This document shows, piece after piece, positions 26,187 through 35,393 of a DNA stretch of 64,000 nucleotides. Each line of letters opens with the position of its first letter. The stretch's first letter is position 1. Origin of the DNA: JAOUEA01 sp963790335 (GTDB lineage Bacteria > Actinomycetota > UBA4738 > HRBIN12); contig CAWBOB010000003.1 of NCBI GenBank assembly GCA_963790335.1, positions 224,957 through 288,956 of the forward strand, read 5' to 3'. Under the pieces are notes generated by a model. That model had not been told where the DNA came from. It saw only the letters and a program-made list of their open reading frames with translations, and did not search any database. Made by a program: the position numbers and the translations under genes.

Positions 26187-26561
26187 GTGGACATCGTCGG
26201 ACTGGGGGTCGACATCTGCGAGATCGCGCGCATGGAGCGAGCGCTCTCCCGCCACCCCACGATGCGCGAGCGCGTGTTCACGCCGTCGGAGATCGCGTAC
26301 TGCGAATCCAAGGCGCGTCCCGCGGAGTCCTACGCCGGGCGCTTCGCCGCGCGGGAAGCCACGATCAAGGCGCTCGGCGGCTACCGCGGCAAACGGTGGC
26401 TCGACATCAGCGTCGGACGGGCACCGTCGGGAGCTCCGAGCATCGTGCTCGACGGCCATGCCAAGCTCCGCGCCGATTCGCTCGGCGTGACGCGCGTGCT
26501 GGTCACGTTCACCCACGAGAAGACCAACGCCGTGGCCTTCGCGGTGGCGGTGCGAGCATGA
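26187..26561 (+). CDS. acpS: Holo-[acyl-carrier-protein] synthase
   Basis: Transfers 4'-phosphopantetheine from CoA to acyl carrier protein. 124 residues, the family length. Mg/CoA-binding Asp in GVDICEIARM and Glu in GRFAAREATIKALGG are present, and the C-terminus ends with TFTHEKTNAVAFAVAV. 31 bases before the NAD(P)HX repair gene, the standard actinobacterial order. Confidence 0.95.
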   Translation: MDIVGLGVDICEIARMERALSRHPTMRERVFTPSEIAYCESKARPAESYAGRFAAREATIKALGGYRGKRWLDISVGRAPSGAPSIVLDGHAKLRADSLGVTRVLVTFTHEKTNAVAFAVAVRA

Positions 26562-26592
26562 TCGCCGGGGTTGCGCCGGTCGCGGGTCGCGC

Positions 26593-28125
26593 GTGAAGCC
26601 CGTCCTGACACCGCAGCAAGCCGCCGAGCTCGACCACCGGACCCAGGCGCAGGGCGTGCCGGCTTCCCTGCTCATGGAGCGGGCGGGCCGCGCCGTGGCC
26701 GACGCGGCCATCGAGCTCGCCGGCGGGGTCTACGGCAGGCGAGTCGTGGTCTGCTGCGGCGCCGGCAACAACGGTGGTGATGGGTTCGTGGCGGCGAGGC
26801 TCCTCTCGCGTGCCGGCATGCGGGTCGACGTGCTCTGCCCGCAGCCGCCCGGCGTGGCAGGCGCTGGCGGCATCAACGCGGCGCGCCTGGGCGAACAGGG
26901 TCTCGACGCTCGCGCCGCGACGCCGTCGGCACTCACCCGGGCCCTCTCTCGAGCCGATGTCGCCGTCGACGCGATCTTCGGGACCGGGTTCCGCGGCAGC
27001 CCCGATGCAGGGTGGGCGGGGACGATCGCCGCGCTGAACGCCTCCACGGTGCCCGTCGTGGCGGTGGACATCCCGTCGGGAGTGGACGGTGCGACTGGCG
27101 CCGTGCCCGGCGAGGCCGTCTCGGCGACGCTGACGATCGCCTTCGGTGCCCTCAAGCTCGGCACGGTCCTCCTGCCCGGTGCAGAACACGCCGGCACCAT
27201 CCGTGTCGTCGACATCGGCCTGCTCGCTCCCACGCCGGCCATCGGTCTGACCGAGCCCCACGACGTGGCGGCGGTGCTGCCGGTTCGAGGGGTGCTGACC
27301 CACAAGAGGAGCTCGGGAACGCTGCTCGTCATCGCCGGTTCACGGTCGATGGCCGGCGCTCCCGTCTTGATCGCACGGGCCGCTGGCCGTCTCGGAGCAG
27401 GGCTCGTGACCGTGGGGACCGTCAGTGATGCGGTGCCGACCGTGAGCGTGGGAGCCGTCGAAGCGGTGTTCATGCCGCTCGACCAGACCGATCGTGGAAC
27501 CATCGGGCGTGGGGCCATCGATGCGCTGCTGCAGGCAGCCGATGAAGCCGATGCCGTCGCCATCGGCCCCGGGCTTTCGCGGCACGAGGAGACCGCCCAG
27601 GTGATCCGCGACGTGGTGGGCCGCAGCTCGACGCCGCTCGTGCTCGACGCCGACGGTCTGAACGCGTACGAGGGCCGAGCCGGCGGTCTCCGTCAGCGAT
27701 CGGGAGCGACCGTCATCACGCCGCACGACGGCGAGTTCGCACGCCTCATGGGCGCTCCCGTCGACGAGGTGGCCATCGATCGCGTCGCGGCGACAGCCGC
27801 GATCGCGTCGGCGACCGGAACCGTCGCGTTGCTCAAAGGTCCGAGGACCGTCGTTGCCGGCGGCGGCGGTCCCATCCGGATCAATGCCAGCGGAAGCGGC
27901 GCCCTCGCCACGGCGGGCACGGGTGACGTGCTCACGGGCGTCATCGGCGGGCTGCTGGCTCGGGGCCTCGAACCCATCGAGGCCGCCACCGCGGGCGCCT
28001 TCGTGCACGGTGTCGCAGGACGGATGACCGGTGACGTCCGGGGTGACGGAGCGCTCGCGGGTGACATCGTCGACCGACTCCCCGAGGCGATCCGGTCGGT
28101 GACGCAGGCGGGAGCCTCGGCATGA
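26593..28125 (+). CDS. nnr: Bifunctional NAD(P)H-hydrate epimerase/dehydratase
   Basis: Repairs hydrated NADH and NADPH. 510 residues, GTG start. Residues 1-210 form the YjeF N-terminal epimerase domain (LMERAGRAVADAA, GAGNNGGDGFVAARLLSRAGM, DAIFGTGFRG, VDIPSGVDGATG). Residues 230-510 form the ribokinase-like ADP/ATP-dependent dehydratase, with PVLIARAAGRLGAGLVTVGT, AIGPGLSRHEET, LDADGLNAY and the end motif TAGTGDVLTGVIGGLLARG. Overlaps alr by 4 bases. Confidence 0.95.
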   Translation: MKPVLTPQQAAELDHRTQAQGVPASLLMERAGRAVADAAIELAGGVYGRRVVVCCGAGNNGGDGFVAARLLSRAGMRVDVLCPQPPGVAGAGGINAARLGEQGLDARAATPSALTRALSRADVAVDAIFGTGFRGSPDAGWAGTIAALNASTVPVVAVDIPSGVDGATGAVPGEAVSATLTIAFGALKLGTVLLPGAEHAGTIRVVDIGLLAPTPAIGLTEPHDVAAVLPVRGVLTHKRSSGTLLVIAGSRSMAGAPVLIARAAGRLGAGLVTVGTVSDAVPTVSVGAVEAVFMPLDQTDRGTIGRGAIDALLQAADEADAVAIGPGLSRHEETAQVIRDVVGRSSTPLVLDADGLNAYEGRAGGLRQRSGATVITPHDGEFARLMGAPVDEVAIDRVAATAAIASATGTVALLKGPRTVVAGGGGPIRINASGSGALATAGTGDVLTGVIGGLLARGLEPIEAATAGAFVHGVAGRMTGDVRGDGALAGDIVDRLPEAIRSVTQAGASA

Positions 28126-29258
28126 CGGAGGCCGCGGGCTCGAGCCGCCTGCGTCCCACGTGGGTCGATGTCGACCTCGACGCCGTGGCGCACAACGTCG
28201 GCGTGCTGTCGTCGTTCGGGAGCGAGCTGATGGCCGTCGTCAAGGCCGATGCCTATGGACACGGAGGCGTCGCCGTCGCCAAGATCGCGCTGGATGCTGG
28301 CGCGACCTGGCTCGGTGTCGCCCTGGTCGAGGAGGGTCTCGCGCTGCGCGCCGCCGGTATCGAGGCACCGGTGCTCGTGCTCTCGGAATGCCCTGCCGGC
28401 TCCGAGATCCTGGCCGTGTCGGCCGGACTCACGCCCACGGTGTGTTCGGCGCCCGGCGTCGACCGGCTCGCGCAGGTGGCGCGAACCCTGGGCTCCGCGA
28501 TCCGGGTGCACGTGAAGGTGGACACGGGCATGCACCGGATGGGGGTGTGGCCACCGGATGACGTCGTGCCCTTCGTCGACCGGGTCGGGTCGGCCGGACT
28601 GGAGCTCGAGGGGGTGTGGACCCATCTGGCGTGTGCCGATAGCGATGAGGTGACGACGGTTCGCCAGCTGGAGATGTTCTCGCGAGCCGTGGACCTGGTG
28701 CGCGGAGCAGGGTTCGTGCCGCGTCTGCTCCACGCGGCGAACACGGCGGGGGCGATCGGTTTCCCGGCCGCCCGGCTCGACCTCGTGCGGGCCGGCATCG
28801 GCATCTACGGCATCGAGCCCGCGCCGGGCATGGGCGCCGATCTCGGTCTCCGTCCGGCGCTGACGTGGCGTTCGGCGGTGTCGTTCGTGAAGCGTCTCGC
28901 AGCAGGCACGCGGTTGTCGTACGGCCATCGGCACGAGCTCGCGCACGACGCCTGGGTGGCGACCGTGCCGGTGGGCTACGCCGACGGCTACGCTCGCATG
29001 CTGTCGTCCCGCGCCGACGTCTTGATCGGCGGCCGACGATGCCCGGTGGCAGGGAGCGTGACGATGGACCAGGTGATGGTCGACTGCGGGGAGACGGAGC
29101 CGGCGCCAGGGGACGACGTCGTGCTCATCGGCGCGCAGGGCTCCGAGACGGTGACCGCCTGGGAGCTCGCTTCGCACGCCGGTACCATCGCCTACGAGAT
29201 GGTGGCTCGCATCGGCGCCCGGGTGCCGCGGCGCCATATCGGTCGCGGGGCGTCATGA
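28122..29258 (+). CDS. alr: Alanine racemase
   Basis: Makes D-alanine for peptidoglycan. 378 residues. The PLP-binding Lys is in MAVVKADAYGHGGVAVAK, and the second catalytic base is the Tyr of TRLSYGHRHELAHDAW; the PLP phosphate-binding region includes RAGIGIYGIEP and VPVGYADGYARML. Coupled on both sides by ATGA overlaps, to nnr and to the hydrolase gene. Confidence 0.97.
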   Translation: MTEAAGSSRLRPTWVDVDLDAVAHNVGVLSSFGSELMAVVKADAYGHGGVAVAKIALDAGATWLGVALVEEGLALRAAGIEAPVLVLSECPAGSEILAVSAGLTPTVCSAPGVDRLAQVARTLGSAIRVHVKVDTGMHRMGVWPPDDVVPFVDRVGSAGLELEGVWTHLACADSDEVTTVRQLEMFSRAVDLVRGAGFVPRLLHAANTAGAIGFPAARLDLVRAGIGIYGIEPAPGMGADLGLRPALTWRSAVSFVKRLAAGTRLSYGHRHELAHDAWVATVPVGYADGYARMLSSRADVLIGGRRCPVAGSVTMDQVMVDCGETEPAPGDDVVLIGAQGSETVTAWELASHAGTIAYEMVARIGARVPRRHIGRGAS

Positions 29259-30328
29259 GGAAGCGCACCGCGCTGATCGCAGGAGGGGTCGCGGGAGGCG
29301 TCGCCCTCGGCGCGGTCGCGAGCGCCGTCGGCCGCACGGTGTCGCGCCGCCGGCACGAGCACGCGGAACCCTCAGGCCCGTGGTGGGATCTGCCGCCCGA
29401 CGATCTCGGCCCGGTGCCTTCGTTCGACGGCACCCGGCTGGCGGTCAGGGCAGCGGGCGATCCCGCCGCTCCCATGATCCTCTTCGTGCACGGATTCAGC
29501 CTCGACATGACCACGTGGCGCGAGCAGTGGACCGATCTGTCGGCGGATCATCGATGCGTGCTGATGGATCACCGGGGGCACGGCGCGAGCGAGCATCCCG
29601 CCAGTGGCGATCTGTCGGTGCGATCGATGGGTCGTGACATCGCGGCCGTGATCGACGCGGTGGCGCCCGGCCGCACGGTGGTGATCGTCGGACACAGCAT
29701 GGGCGCGATCGCGGCGCTGGCGATGGCCGAGGTCCGCCCCGACGTGATGGCAACCTCGGTGGCGGGGCTCGTGCTCGTGGGGGCGTCCGCATCGGAGCTG
29801 GTCCGTGGCGCGATGGGGTCGATCACCGACCTCGTGCGCCCGCGCCTCGGCTCACTGACCTCGGCGGCCCGCCGCGTCGACCGATTGCGCAAGGCCGTCC
29901 TCGCGAGCCCCACGGATCTGCGTGGAGCGGTCGTGCGCCTCACCCAGCTCGGTCCCGACGCGCCGCGCGACGTCGTCGAGCACGTCGTACGGCTCGCGGA
30001 ACGCGCCTCCTCGGAGGTGTGGATCGAAGGCCTCGCACAGCTGCTCGAGACGGATCTGCGCCACGTGCTCACGCGGGCAACCATGCCGGCGCTCGTCATC
30101 GTGGGCGAGCACGACCGCGTCACACCACCGGCCAGCGGCGTGCAGCTCGCTGCGGCGCTCCCTGCGGGCAGGTTCGTGCTGGCCGAGGGGGCAGGCCACA
30201 TCGCCATGATGGAGCTCCCGGCGATGGTGGACCGGGAGATCCGGGCGTTCGTGCGTTCCCTGGCGCCGGCGAACCACCCCGTTCGACGGACCCGGCGGTC
30301 CCCGACGAACGCGCTGGGAAAGCGATGA
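29255..30328 (+). CDS. Alpha/beta-hydrolase with N-terminal membrane anchor
   Basis: 357 residues from ATG 29255 in the alr stop. An N-terminal hydrophobic segment (ALIAGGVAGGVALGAVASAVG, about residues 6-25) is probably a membrane anchor. The hydrolase fold has MILFVHGFSLDMTTW (oxyanion region), GHSMGAIAALAMAE (nucleophile Ser), GEHDRVTPPASG (Asp) and GAGHIAMMELP (His), so the triad is complete. A hydrolase between alr and tsaE is common in actinobacteria; the substrate is unknown. Overlaps the next gene by 4 bases. Confidence 0.88.
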   Translation: MRKRTALIAGGVAGGVALGAVASAVGRTVSRRRHEHAEPSGPWWDLPPDDLGPVPSFDGTRLAVRAAGDPAAPMILFVHGFSLDMTTWREQWTDLSADHRCVLMDHRGHGASEHPASGDLSVRSMGRDIAAVIDAVAPGRTVVIVGHSMGAIAALAMAEVRPDVMATSVAGLVLVGASASELVRGAMGSITDLVRPRLGSLTSAARRVDRLRKAVLASPTDLRGAVVRLTQLGPDAPRDVVEHVVRLAERASSEVWIEGLAQLLETDLRHVLTRATMPALVIVGEHDRVTPPASGVQLAAALPAGRFVLAEGAGHIAMMELPAMVDREIRAFVRSLAPANHPVRRTRRSPTNALGKR

Positions 30329-30984
30329 CCACCAGCCTCGCCCAGGTGGCGGAGCAGGCATCGGGATGCACCAAGTGCCGGCTGGCGCAGGGCCGTACGC
30401 AGGTCGTGTTCGGCGTCGGCGCGCCGGACGCCGATCTCGTCTTCATCGGTGAGGGACCCGGCTTCCACGAGGACAGGCAGGGCGAGCCCTTCGTGGGTGC
30501 CGCGGGGCAACTCCTCACCCGCATGCTCGAGGGGATCGCGCTCCGCCGCGACCAGGTGTACATCTGCAATGTCGTCAAGTGCCGCCCCCCAGGCAACCGC
30601 GACCCCCGGGCCGACGAGATCGACGCGTGCACCCCGTGGCTCGTCGAGCAGCTCTCGCTGATCCAACCTCGGGTGATCGTGACCCTCGGCAACTTCGCGA
30701 CCCGGTTCGTGCTCGACACCCCGTCGGGCATCACCAGGATGCGGGGGCGGATCCACGACTGGCACGGGCGCACCGTGATCCCGACCTTCCACCCTGCGGC
30801 GATCCTGCACGGGGGTGGCGAGCGCTCTCGCCAGTTCGAGCTGCTCCGAGACGACTTCCAGCTCATCCGCCGAACGCTCGACGAGGCGCCGGCCGAGGGA
30901 CCTGGCGCCGAGGTGCCCGGTGCGGCCCCCGCTAGCGACGCGGCGATCGCCGTTCCCGACCTCGATCAGCTGGAGCTCTTCTGA
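30325..30984 (+). CDS. Uracil-DNA glycosylase, family 4 (Fe-S)
   Basis: Removes uracil from DNA. 219 residues. Four cysteines that bind the 4Fe-4S cluster can be placed at C15, C18 (CTKC), C86 (NVVKC) and C102 (EIDACTPW). Motif 1 is FIGEGPGFHEDRQGEPFVGAAGQLL; the C-terminal motif is FHPAAILHG. The last 35 residues are an Ala/Pro-rich tail ending DLDQLELF. It is coupled to the hydrolase upstream by an ATGA overlap. Confidence 0.93.
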   Translation: MTTSLAQVAEQASGCTKCRLAQGRTQVVFGVGAPDADLVFIGEGPGFHEDRQGEPFVGAAGQLLTRMLEGIALRRDQVYICNVVKCRPPGNRDPRADEIDACTPWLVEQLSLIQPRVIVTLGNFATRFVLDTPSGITRMRGRIHDWHGRTVIPTFHPAAILHGGGERSRQFELLRDDFQLIRRTLDEAPAEGPGAEVPGAAPASDAAIAVPDLDQLELF

Positions 30985-30986
30985 CG

Positions 30987-31481
30987 GTGGGCATCAGGGT
31001 CCGCACGACCTCGGCGGAGGAGACGCGTGAAGTTGGGGAAGCTCTGGCGGCGCTGCTCCGGGCCCGCGACGCCGTCGTGCTCACCGGCGAGCTCGGCGCC
31101 GGCAAGACGACGTTCGTGCAAGGCGTCGCGCGAGGCCTGGGCATCGAGGATCAGGTCGCCTCGCCGACGTTCACCCTCATCAAGGAGTACTCCGGCATCC
31201 TCGATCTCGCGCACGTCGACGTGTACCGGCTCGATCGGGTGCAGCAGGTCGTCGACCTCGGGCTCGAGGAGCTCGGCGGCGGCGAGGACGTGCTCCTCGT
31301 CGAATGGGGTGACACGATCGAGGAGCTGCTGCCCGACGATCGCTTGCGGGTCGAGTTCATGACCGACGATGCGGCGGGGGAAAGCGTGCGCACGATCTCG
31401 ATCGCCTCGGCCGGCGCTGGATGGGGCGACCGGTTCGCCGAGCTCGAAGCCGCCCTGCTTCCATGGACGGGACCGACATGA
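30987..31481 (+). CDS. tsaE: tRNA t6A biosynthesis ATPase TsaE
   Basis: ATPase that drives the TsaB-TsaD complex forming N6-threonylcarbamoyladenosine in tRNA. 164 residues, GTG start. Walker A is GELGAGKTTFVQG at about 34-46; SPTFTLIKEYSG and HVDVYRLD follow, and VEWGD is the Walker-B-like region. Overlaps tsaB by 4 bases. Confidence 0.95.
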   Translation: MGIRVRTTSAEETREVGEALAALLRARDAVVLTGELGAGKTTFVQGVARGLGIEDQVASPTFTLIKEYSGILDLAHVDVYRLDRVQQVVDLGLEELGGGEDVLLVEWGDTIEELLPDDRLRVEFMTDDAAGESVRTISIASAGAGWGDRFAELEAALLPWTGPT

Positions 31482-32179
31482 TCGTCGTCGGCATCGACAC
31501 CTCGACGCCACAGACCTCGGTCGCGATCGGCACCGAGAGCGAGATCCTGGCCGCCGTGTCGGTCGCTGGTGCCGCCCGGCAGGAGACGGTCACGCCGCTG
31601 CTGCAGGAGCTCATGCGTCGATGCGGTCTCACGCTCTCGCGGGTCGGCGGTGTCGCCGTCGGCGTCGGGCCCGGGTTGTTCACGGGTCTGCGGGTCGGGG
31701 TCGCCACAGCCAAGACGATCGCGCAGGTCGCCAACGTTCCGCTCGTGGGTATCACCAGTCTCGATGCGCTCGCCTACGTCGTCCGTCACACGCCGCGGCG
31801 CATCGCTGCGGTGATCGACGCACGGCGAGGTGAGATCTTCTCGGCGATCTATCGAGCGGTGCCGGGCGGCATCGTGCGGGAACGCGACTACGAGGTGCAT
31901 GCCCCCGACCGGCTCGGAGCCGAGATCCAGGCGATGTCGGGTGAGGTGTTGGCGGTCGGCAACGGTGCGATGCTGTACCGGCATGTGCTGGAAGAGATCG
32001 ACAGTGGTGTCGAGTTCGCATCGCCCATCGCGGCGCACCCGAACGCTGCCGCGTTGGTCGAGCTGGCCGTGCCGAGGCTCATGCGAGAGGAGCACGACCG
32101 CTTGTACGACGTCGTACCGCTCTACCTGAGGAAGTCCGATGCTGAGATCGCGTGGGATCGGCGAACACGGGGCCTCTAG
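31478..32179 (+). CDS. tsaB: tRNA t6A biosynthesis protein TsaB
   Basis: Non-catalytic partner of TsaD. ATG 31478 in the tsaE stop gives 233 residues: MIVVGIDTSTPQTSVAIG, GVAVGVGPGLFTGLRVGVATAKTIA, PLVGITSLDALAY, AVIDARRGEIFSAIY. ASKHA fold without the metal motif. The long upstream frame lies in tsaE. Overlaps rimI. Confidence 0.95.
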   Translation: MIVVGIDTSTPQTSVAIGTESEILAAVSVAGAARQETVTPLLQELMRRCGLTLSRVGGVAVGVGPGLFTGLRVGVATAKTIAQVANVPLVGITSLDALAYVVRHTPRRIAAVIDARRGEIFSAIYRAVPGGIVRERDYEVHAPDRLGAEIQAMSGEVLAVGNGAMLYRHVLEEIDSGVEFASPIAAHPNAAALVELAVPRLMREEHDRLYDVVPLYLRKSDAEIAWDRRTRGL

Positions 32180-32690
32180 GATCGAGATCGGGCGCATGCG
32201 CCGGCGTCATCTCCGTGGCGTCATGGCGATCGAGCGCCAGGTCTATTCGCGTCCTTGGAGCCCCAACCTGTTCATCGCGGAGATGTCGGAGCCGAGGGAC
32301 CGTTGCTACCTGGTGGCTCGGTTCGACAAGACGATCGTGGGGTACGCAGGATTGATCCGCTACGGAGACGAGGCCCATGTTACGAACATCGCGGTCGATC
32401 CGCAGCAGCATCGCTCAGGCATCGGCACGCGCCTGCTCCACGAGCTCGTGACGCAGGCGATCGAGATCGGCGGTCATGCGTTGTCGCTCGAGGTCCGGGT
32501 CACGAACTGGGGCGCACAGCGACTCTACGGGCGGTTCGGCTTCCGCCCGGTCGGCATCCGGCGCAACTACTACCAGGAGCTGCACGAGGATGCGCTGATC
32601 ATGTGGACCGACGACATCAGGACCGAGCTCTACGCGAACCGGATGCGGACGATCGCGAACTCCATGGCGGGCCGGGTGTCGACTTCGTGA
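32139..32690 (+). CDS. rimI: Ribosomal-protein-alanine N-acetyltransferase RimI
   Basis: GNAT acetyltransferase; E. coli RimI acetylates S18. 183 residues from ATG 32139, which overlaps the end of tsaB by 41 bases; ATG 32196 is an alternative giving a shorter N-terminus. The acetyl-CoA loop is VDPQQHRSGIGTRLLHELV, followed by LEVRVTNWGAQRLYGRFGFRPVGIRRNYYQE. It lies between tsaB and tsaD, as usual. Confidence 0.93.
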   Translation: MLRSRGIGEHGASRIEIGRMRRRHLRGVMAIERQVYSRPWSPNLFIAEMSEPRDRCYLVARFDKTIVGYAGLIRYGDEAHVTNIAVDPQQHRSGIGTRLLHELVTQAIEIGGHALSLEVRVTNWGAQRLYGRFGFRPVGIRRNYYQELHEDALIMWTDDIRTELYANRMRTIANSMAGRVSTS

Positions 32691-33695
32691 TCACGCTCGG
32701 CATCGAGACTTCCTGCGACGAGACCGCTGTCGCCGTCGTCGACGACGGCTACGCCGTGCGCGCCAACCTGATCGCCTCGCAGGTGTCGTTGCATGAACGG
32801 TTCGGGGGTGTCGTGCCCGAGGTCGCGGCACGGGCTCACGTGGAAGCGTTCAACCCCCTGCTCGAGGAGGCGCTCGCGCAGGCCGACGTCGGGTTCGGTG
32901 AGATCGACGCGGTGGCCGTCACGACGGGGCCAGGGCTCGCTGGAGCGTTGCTCGTGGGTCTGGCCGGTGCGAAGGCCATCGCGCTGGCGACCGGAGCCGA
33001 CCTGGTCGGGGTGAACCACCTCGAGGGTCACTACTGGGCCAACTTCCTCGAACACGGCCCACCGGAGCCGCCCGTACGTCGCCCTCATCGTGAGCGGCGG
33101 CCACACCATGCTCGTCCACGTGCCCGAGATGTTCCACCACGTGGTCATGGGCCAGACCCTCGACGACGCCGCCGGTGAGGCCTTCGACAAGGTCGCGAGG
33201 CTGCTCGGGCTCGGGTTCCCGGGTGGACCGGCGCTCGACGCGATGGCGCGCCAGGGCGATCCGCACGCGATCAGGTTCCCGAGGGCGATGGAGGATTCGG
33301 GCGATCACGACTTCTCGATGAGCGGTCTGAAGACCGCCGTGCTGCGGCACGTGAAGGCCGCGCAGGCCGCCGGACAGGATCTGCATCTGCCGGACCTGGC
33401 GGCGAGCTTCCAGGAGGCGATCGTCGACGTGCAGGTGTCGAAGACGATCGGCGCGGCGAAGGAGGCCGCCGTCTCCACCGTGCTGCTCGGCGGGGGTGTG
33501 GTGGCCAACACGCGCCTGCGCGATCGCCTGGCCTCGGCCGGCGAGCATGCGGGTCTGAGGGTGCTGTTCCCGTCGATGCCCCTGTGCACCGACAACGCAG
33601 CGATGATCGCCTGCGTCGGGGCGGCACGCTGGGCGCGTGGAGACCGGGCCTCACTCGACGTCGCTGCCGATCCGCAACTCGGGCTGAGCGCGTGA
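32687..33695 (+). CDS. tsaD: tRNA t6A threonylcarbamoyltransferase TsaD (one-base frameshift)
   Basis: Transfers threonylcarbamoyl to A37 of tRNA. GTG 32687 overlaps the rimI stop and starts MITLGIETSCDETAVAVVDDG. The metal motif is VNHLEGHYWANF (HxxxH). At about 33071-33073 a CCC has one C too many: the sequence leaves frame after HGPPEPP and resumes as YVALIVSGGHTMLVHVPEM, continuing intact through FDKVARLLGLGFPGGPALD and SMPLCTDNAAMIA. Removing one base gives 335 residues, the family length. Confidence 0.93.
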
Positions 33696-34636
33696 GCACG
33701 ATCCTGGTGACCGGAGGCGCCGGGTTCATCGGCTCGCACCTCGCGGATCGACTGCTCGCCGAAGGCCACCGCGTGATCAGCGTGGACGACCTCGCGACCG
33801 GCCGCATCGCCAACCTCGTCGACGCCCGTGGCTACGGCAAGGAGTTCACGTTCTTCAACATGGACGTGCGCGCCGACGGGCTGCTGCCGTTGTTCGAGCG
33901 GCATCGTCCCGAGGTCGTGTTCCACCTCGCCGCCCAGTCAGGGGTCCGCCCCTCGCTCGATGATCCGGTGCTCGACGCCTCGGTCAACATCATGGGCACG
34001 CTCAACGTGCTGGAGTGCGCGGTGCGGGCGGGAGCGCGCAAGGTGGTGTACGCAGCGAGCGGGGGCACGATCTACGGTGAACCCAAGCGCCTGCCTACCA
34101 AGGAGTCGGGCGCGCAGGGTTCGCGTCCGCTCAGCCCCTACGGCGTCTCCAAGAAGGTCGTGCTCGACTACCTCGGCTTCTACCAGCGGTTCCGCGGGCT
34201 CGATCACACGGCCCTGGCACTCGGCAACGTGTACGGGCCTCGGCAGGATCCTCACGGCGAGGCGGGCGTGATCGCGATCTTCGCGTCGAGGATGCTGGCC
34301 CGTGAGCCCGTGACGATCTTCGGCGACGGGAATCAGACGCGCGACTACGTCTTCATCGACGACGTGGTCCATGCCTTCGTGCAGGCGATCGATCGCGGGT
34401 CGGGCAAGCTCGTGAACGTCGGGACCGGTCTGGAGACGAGCGTGAACCACCTCTTCCGACTGCTGGCCGAGATCGTCGGCTACGAGGAAGAACCGGCCTC
34501 CGCGGCGTTGCCATCGGGGGAGCTCCGGCGCAGCGCGCTCGACATCTCGGCAGCCTCGAGCGCCATCGCGTGGAAGCCGTGGACCCATCTCGAGGACGGT
34601 CTCGCCGAGACCGTCGCCTATCTCAAGGGGGTCTGA
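33692..34636 (+). CDS. NAD-dependent nucleotide-sugar epimerase/dehydratase (extended SDR)
   Basis: 314 residues from GTG 33692 in the tsaD stop. Rossmann motif VTGGAGFIGSHLADRL, VFHLAAQSGVRPSLDDP, substrate Ser-Gly region AASGGTIYGEP, catalytic YGVSKK, then LALGNVYGPRQDPHGEAGVIAIF. The layout is that of UDP-glucose 4-epimerase and relatives, but the exact sugar cannot be assigned. A second SDR (the GME-like gene) lies 0.75 kb downstream, hinting at a shared glycan pathway. Confidence 0.85.
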   Translation: MSTILVTGGAGFIGSHLADRLLAEGHRVISVDDLATGRIANLVDARGYGKEFTFFNMDVRADGLLPLFERHRPEVVFHLAAQSGVRPSLDDPVLDASVNIMGTLNVLECAVRAGARKVVYAASGGTIYGEPKRLPTKESGAQGSRPLSPYGVSKKVVLDYLGFYQRFRGLDHTALALGNVYGPRQDPHGEAGVIAIFASRMLAREPVTIFGDGNQTRDYVFIDDVVHAFVQAIDRGSGKLVNVGTGLETSVNHLFRLLAEIVGYEEEPASAALPSGELRRSALDISAASSAIAWKPWTHLEDGLAETVAYLKGV

Positions 34637-34684
34637 CGTGCCCGCGAACGGCTCCCCGTGTCGTCCCCGGGTCGCCTGACGTCG

Positions 34685-35074
34685 ATGGAACCGACCCCGC
34701 AGCCCGAGGTCGCCGGCGCCATGGTCTGGCGTGCCCTCGAGGTGCCGCTCGCCGTCGGCGACCTCGATCGGTCGCAGATCCTCGCCGGCGAACCGGCGAT
34801 CACGGAGACGATCCTGTCGGAGTCGGCCGACGGGCGGGTGGTGCGCGGCATCTGGCGCATCACCGAGGGAACGGTGACCGACGTCGAGCAGGACGAGATG
34901 TTCGTCGTCCTGGAGGGCCGCGCCACGATCGAGGTGCGAGGGGGACCGACCATCACCGTCGGTCCCGGCGACGTCTGCACGCTCCGACGGGGCGCTCGCA
35001 CGACATGGACGGTGCACGAAGCGTTGCGGAAGGTCTTCCAGATCACGCTGCCCGCCGACGCGTCGCGCACCTGA
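34685..35074 (+). CDS. Small cupin-domain protein
   Basis: About 129 residues from ATG 34685; GTG 34658 would add nine. A single cupin barrel of the Cupin_3/DUF861 kind: GIWRITEGTVTDVEQDEMFVVLEGRATIEV, then GPGDVCTLRRGARTTWTVHEALRKVFQI. The usual metal-binding His residues of the first cupin motif are largely replaced, so a catalytic role is uncertain. Stands alone after the epimerase, 22-48 bases downstream. Confidence 0.7.
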   Translation: MEPTPQPEVAGAMVWRALEVPLAVGDLDRSQILAGEPAITETILSESADGRVVRGIWRITEGTVTDVEQDEMFVVLEGRATIEVRGGPTITVGPGDVCTLRRGARTTWTVHEALRKVFQITLPADASRT

Positions 35075-35393
35075 CCGTCAGGGTCCATCCCGCTGGCCGT
35101 GCCAGCCCCTGAGTGTCTGCACCGTGGTCCGGCGCGGAACGACGCGGGACGCAGGGGCCTCTGGCTGCGTATGCTCGCTGGCACGGGCCTGAGCGCTTCG
35201 ATCGGGGAGACCCGCGTTCGTCGATCGCCTGAAACCGCCCGAAGGGTCTAATACCGTTGCCGTAGCCAAGGGTTCCGGGTTCGGGTACAACGGACGCAAG
35301 CGACGCCCGGGGTCCGCCCCACCGAGCGCGAAAGACCGGTGGCGTCCCGATCGCCCACCCCGGGGATCGGGTTCGAACGAAAGGAAGCGAGCG
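35075..35393. other. 319-base gap between cupin and GME genes
   Basis: No ORF of note. On the plus strand TAATAC (35249-35254) is a good -10 candidate for the epimerase gene, leaving a leader of about 130 bases that contains a GAAAGGAAG ribosome binding site at its end. A weak inverted repeat, ACGCAG...CTGCGT, near 35150-35172 may end the cupin transcript. No known riboswitch fold was recognised. Confidence 0.45.
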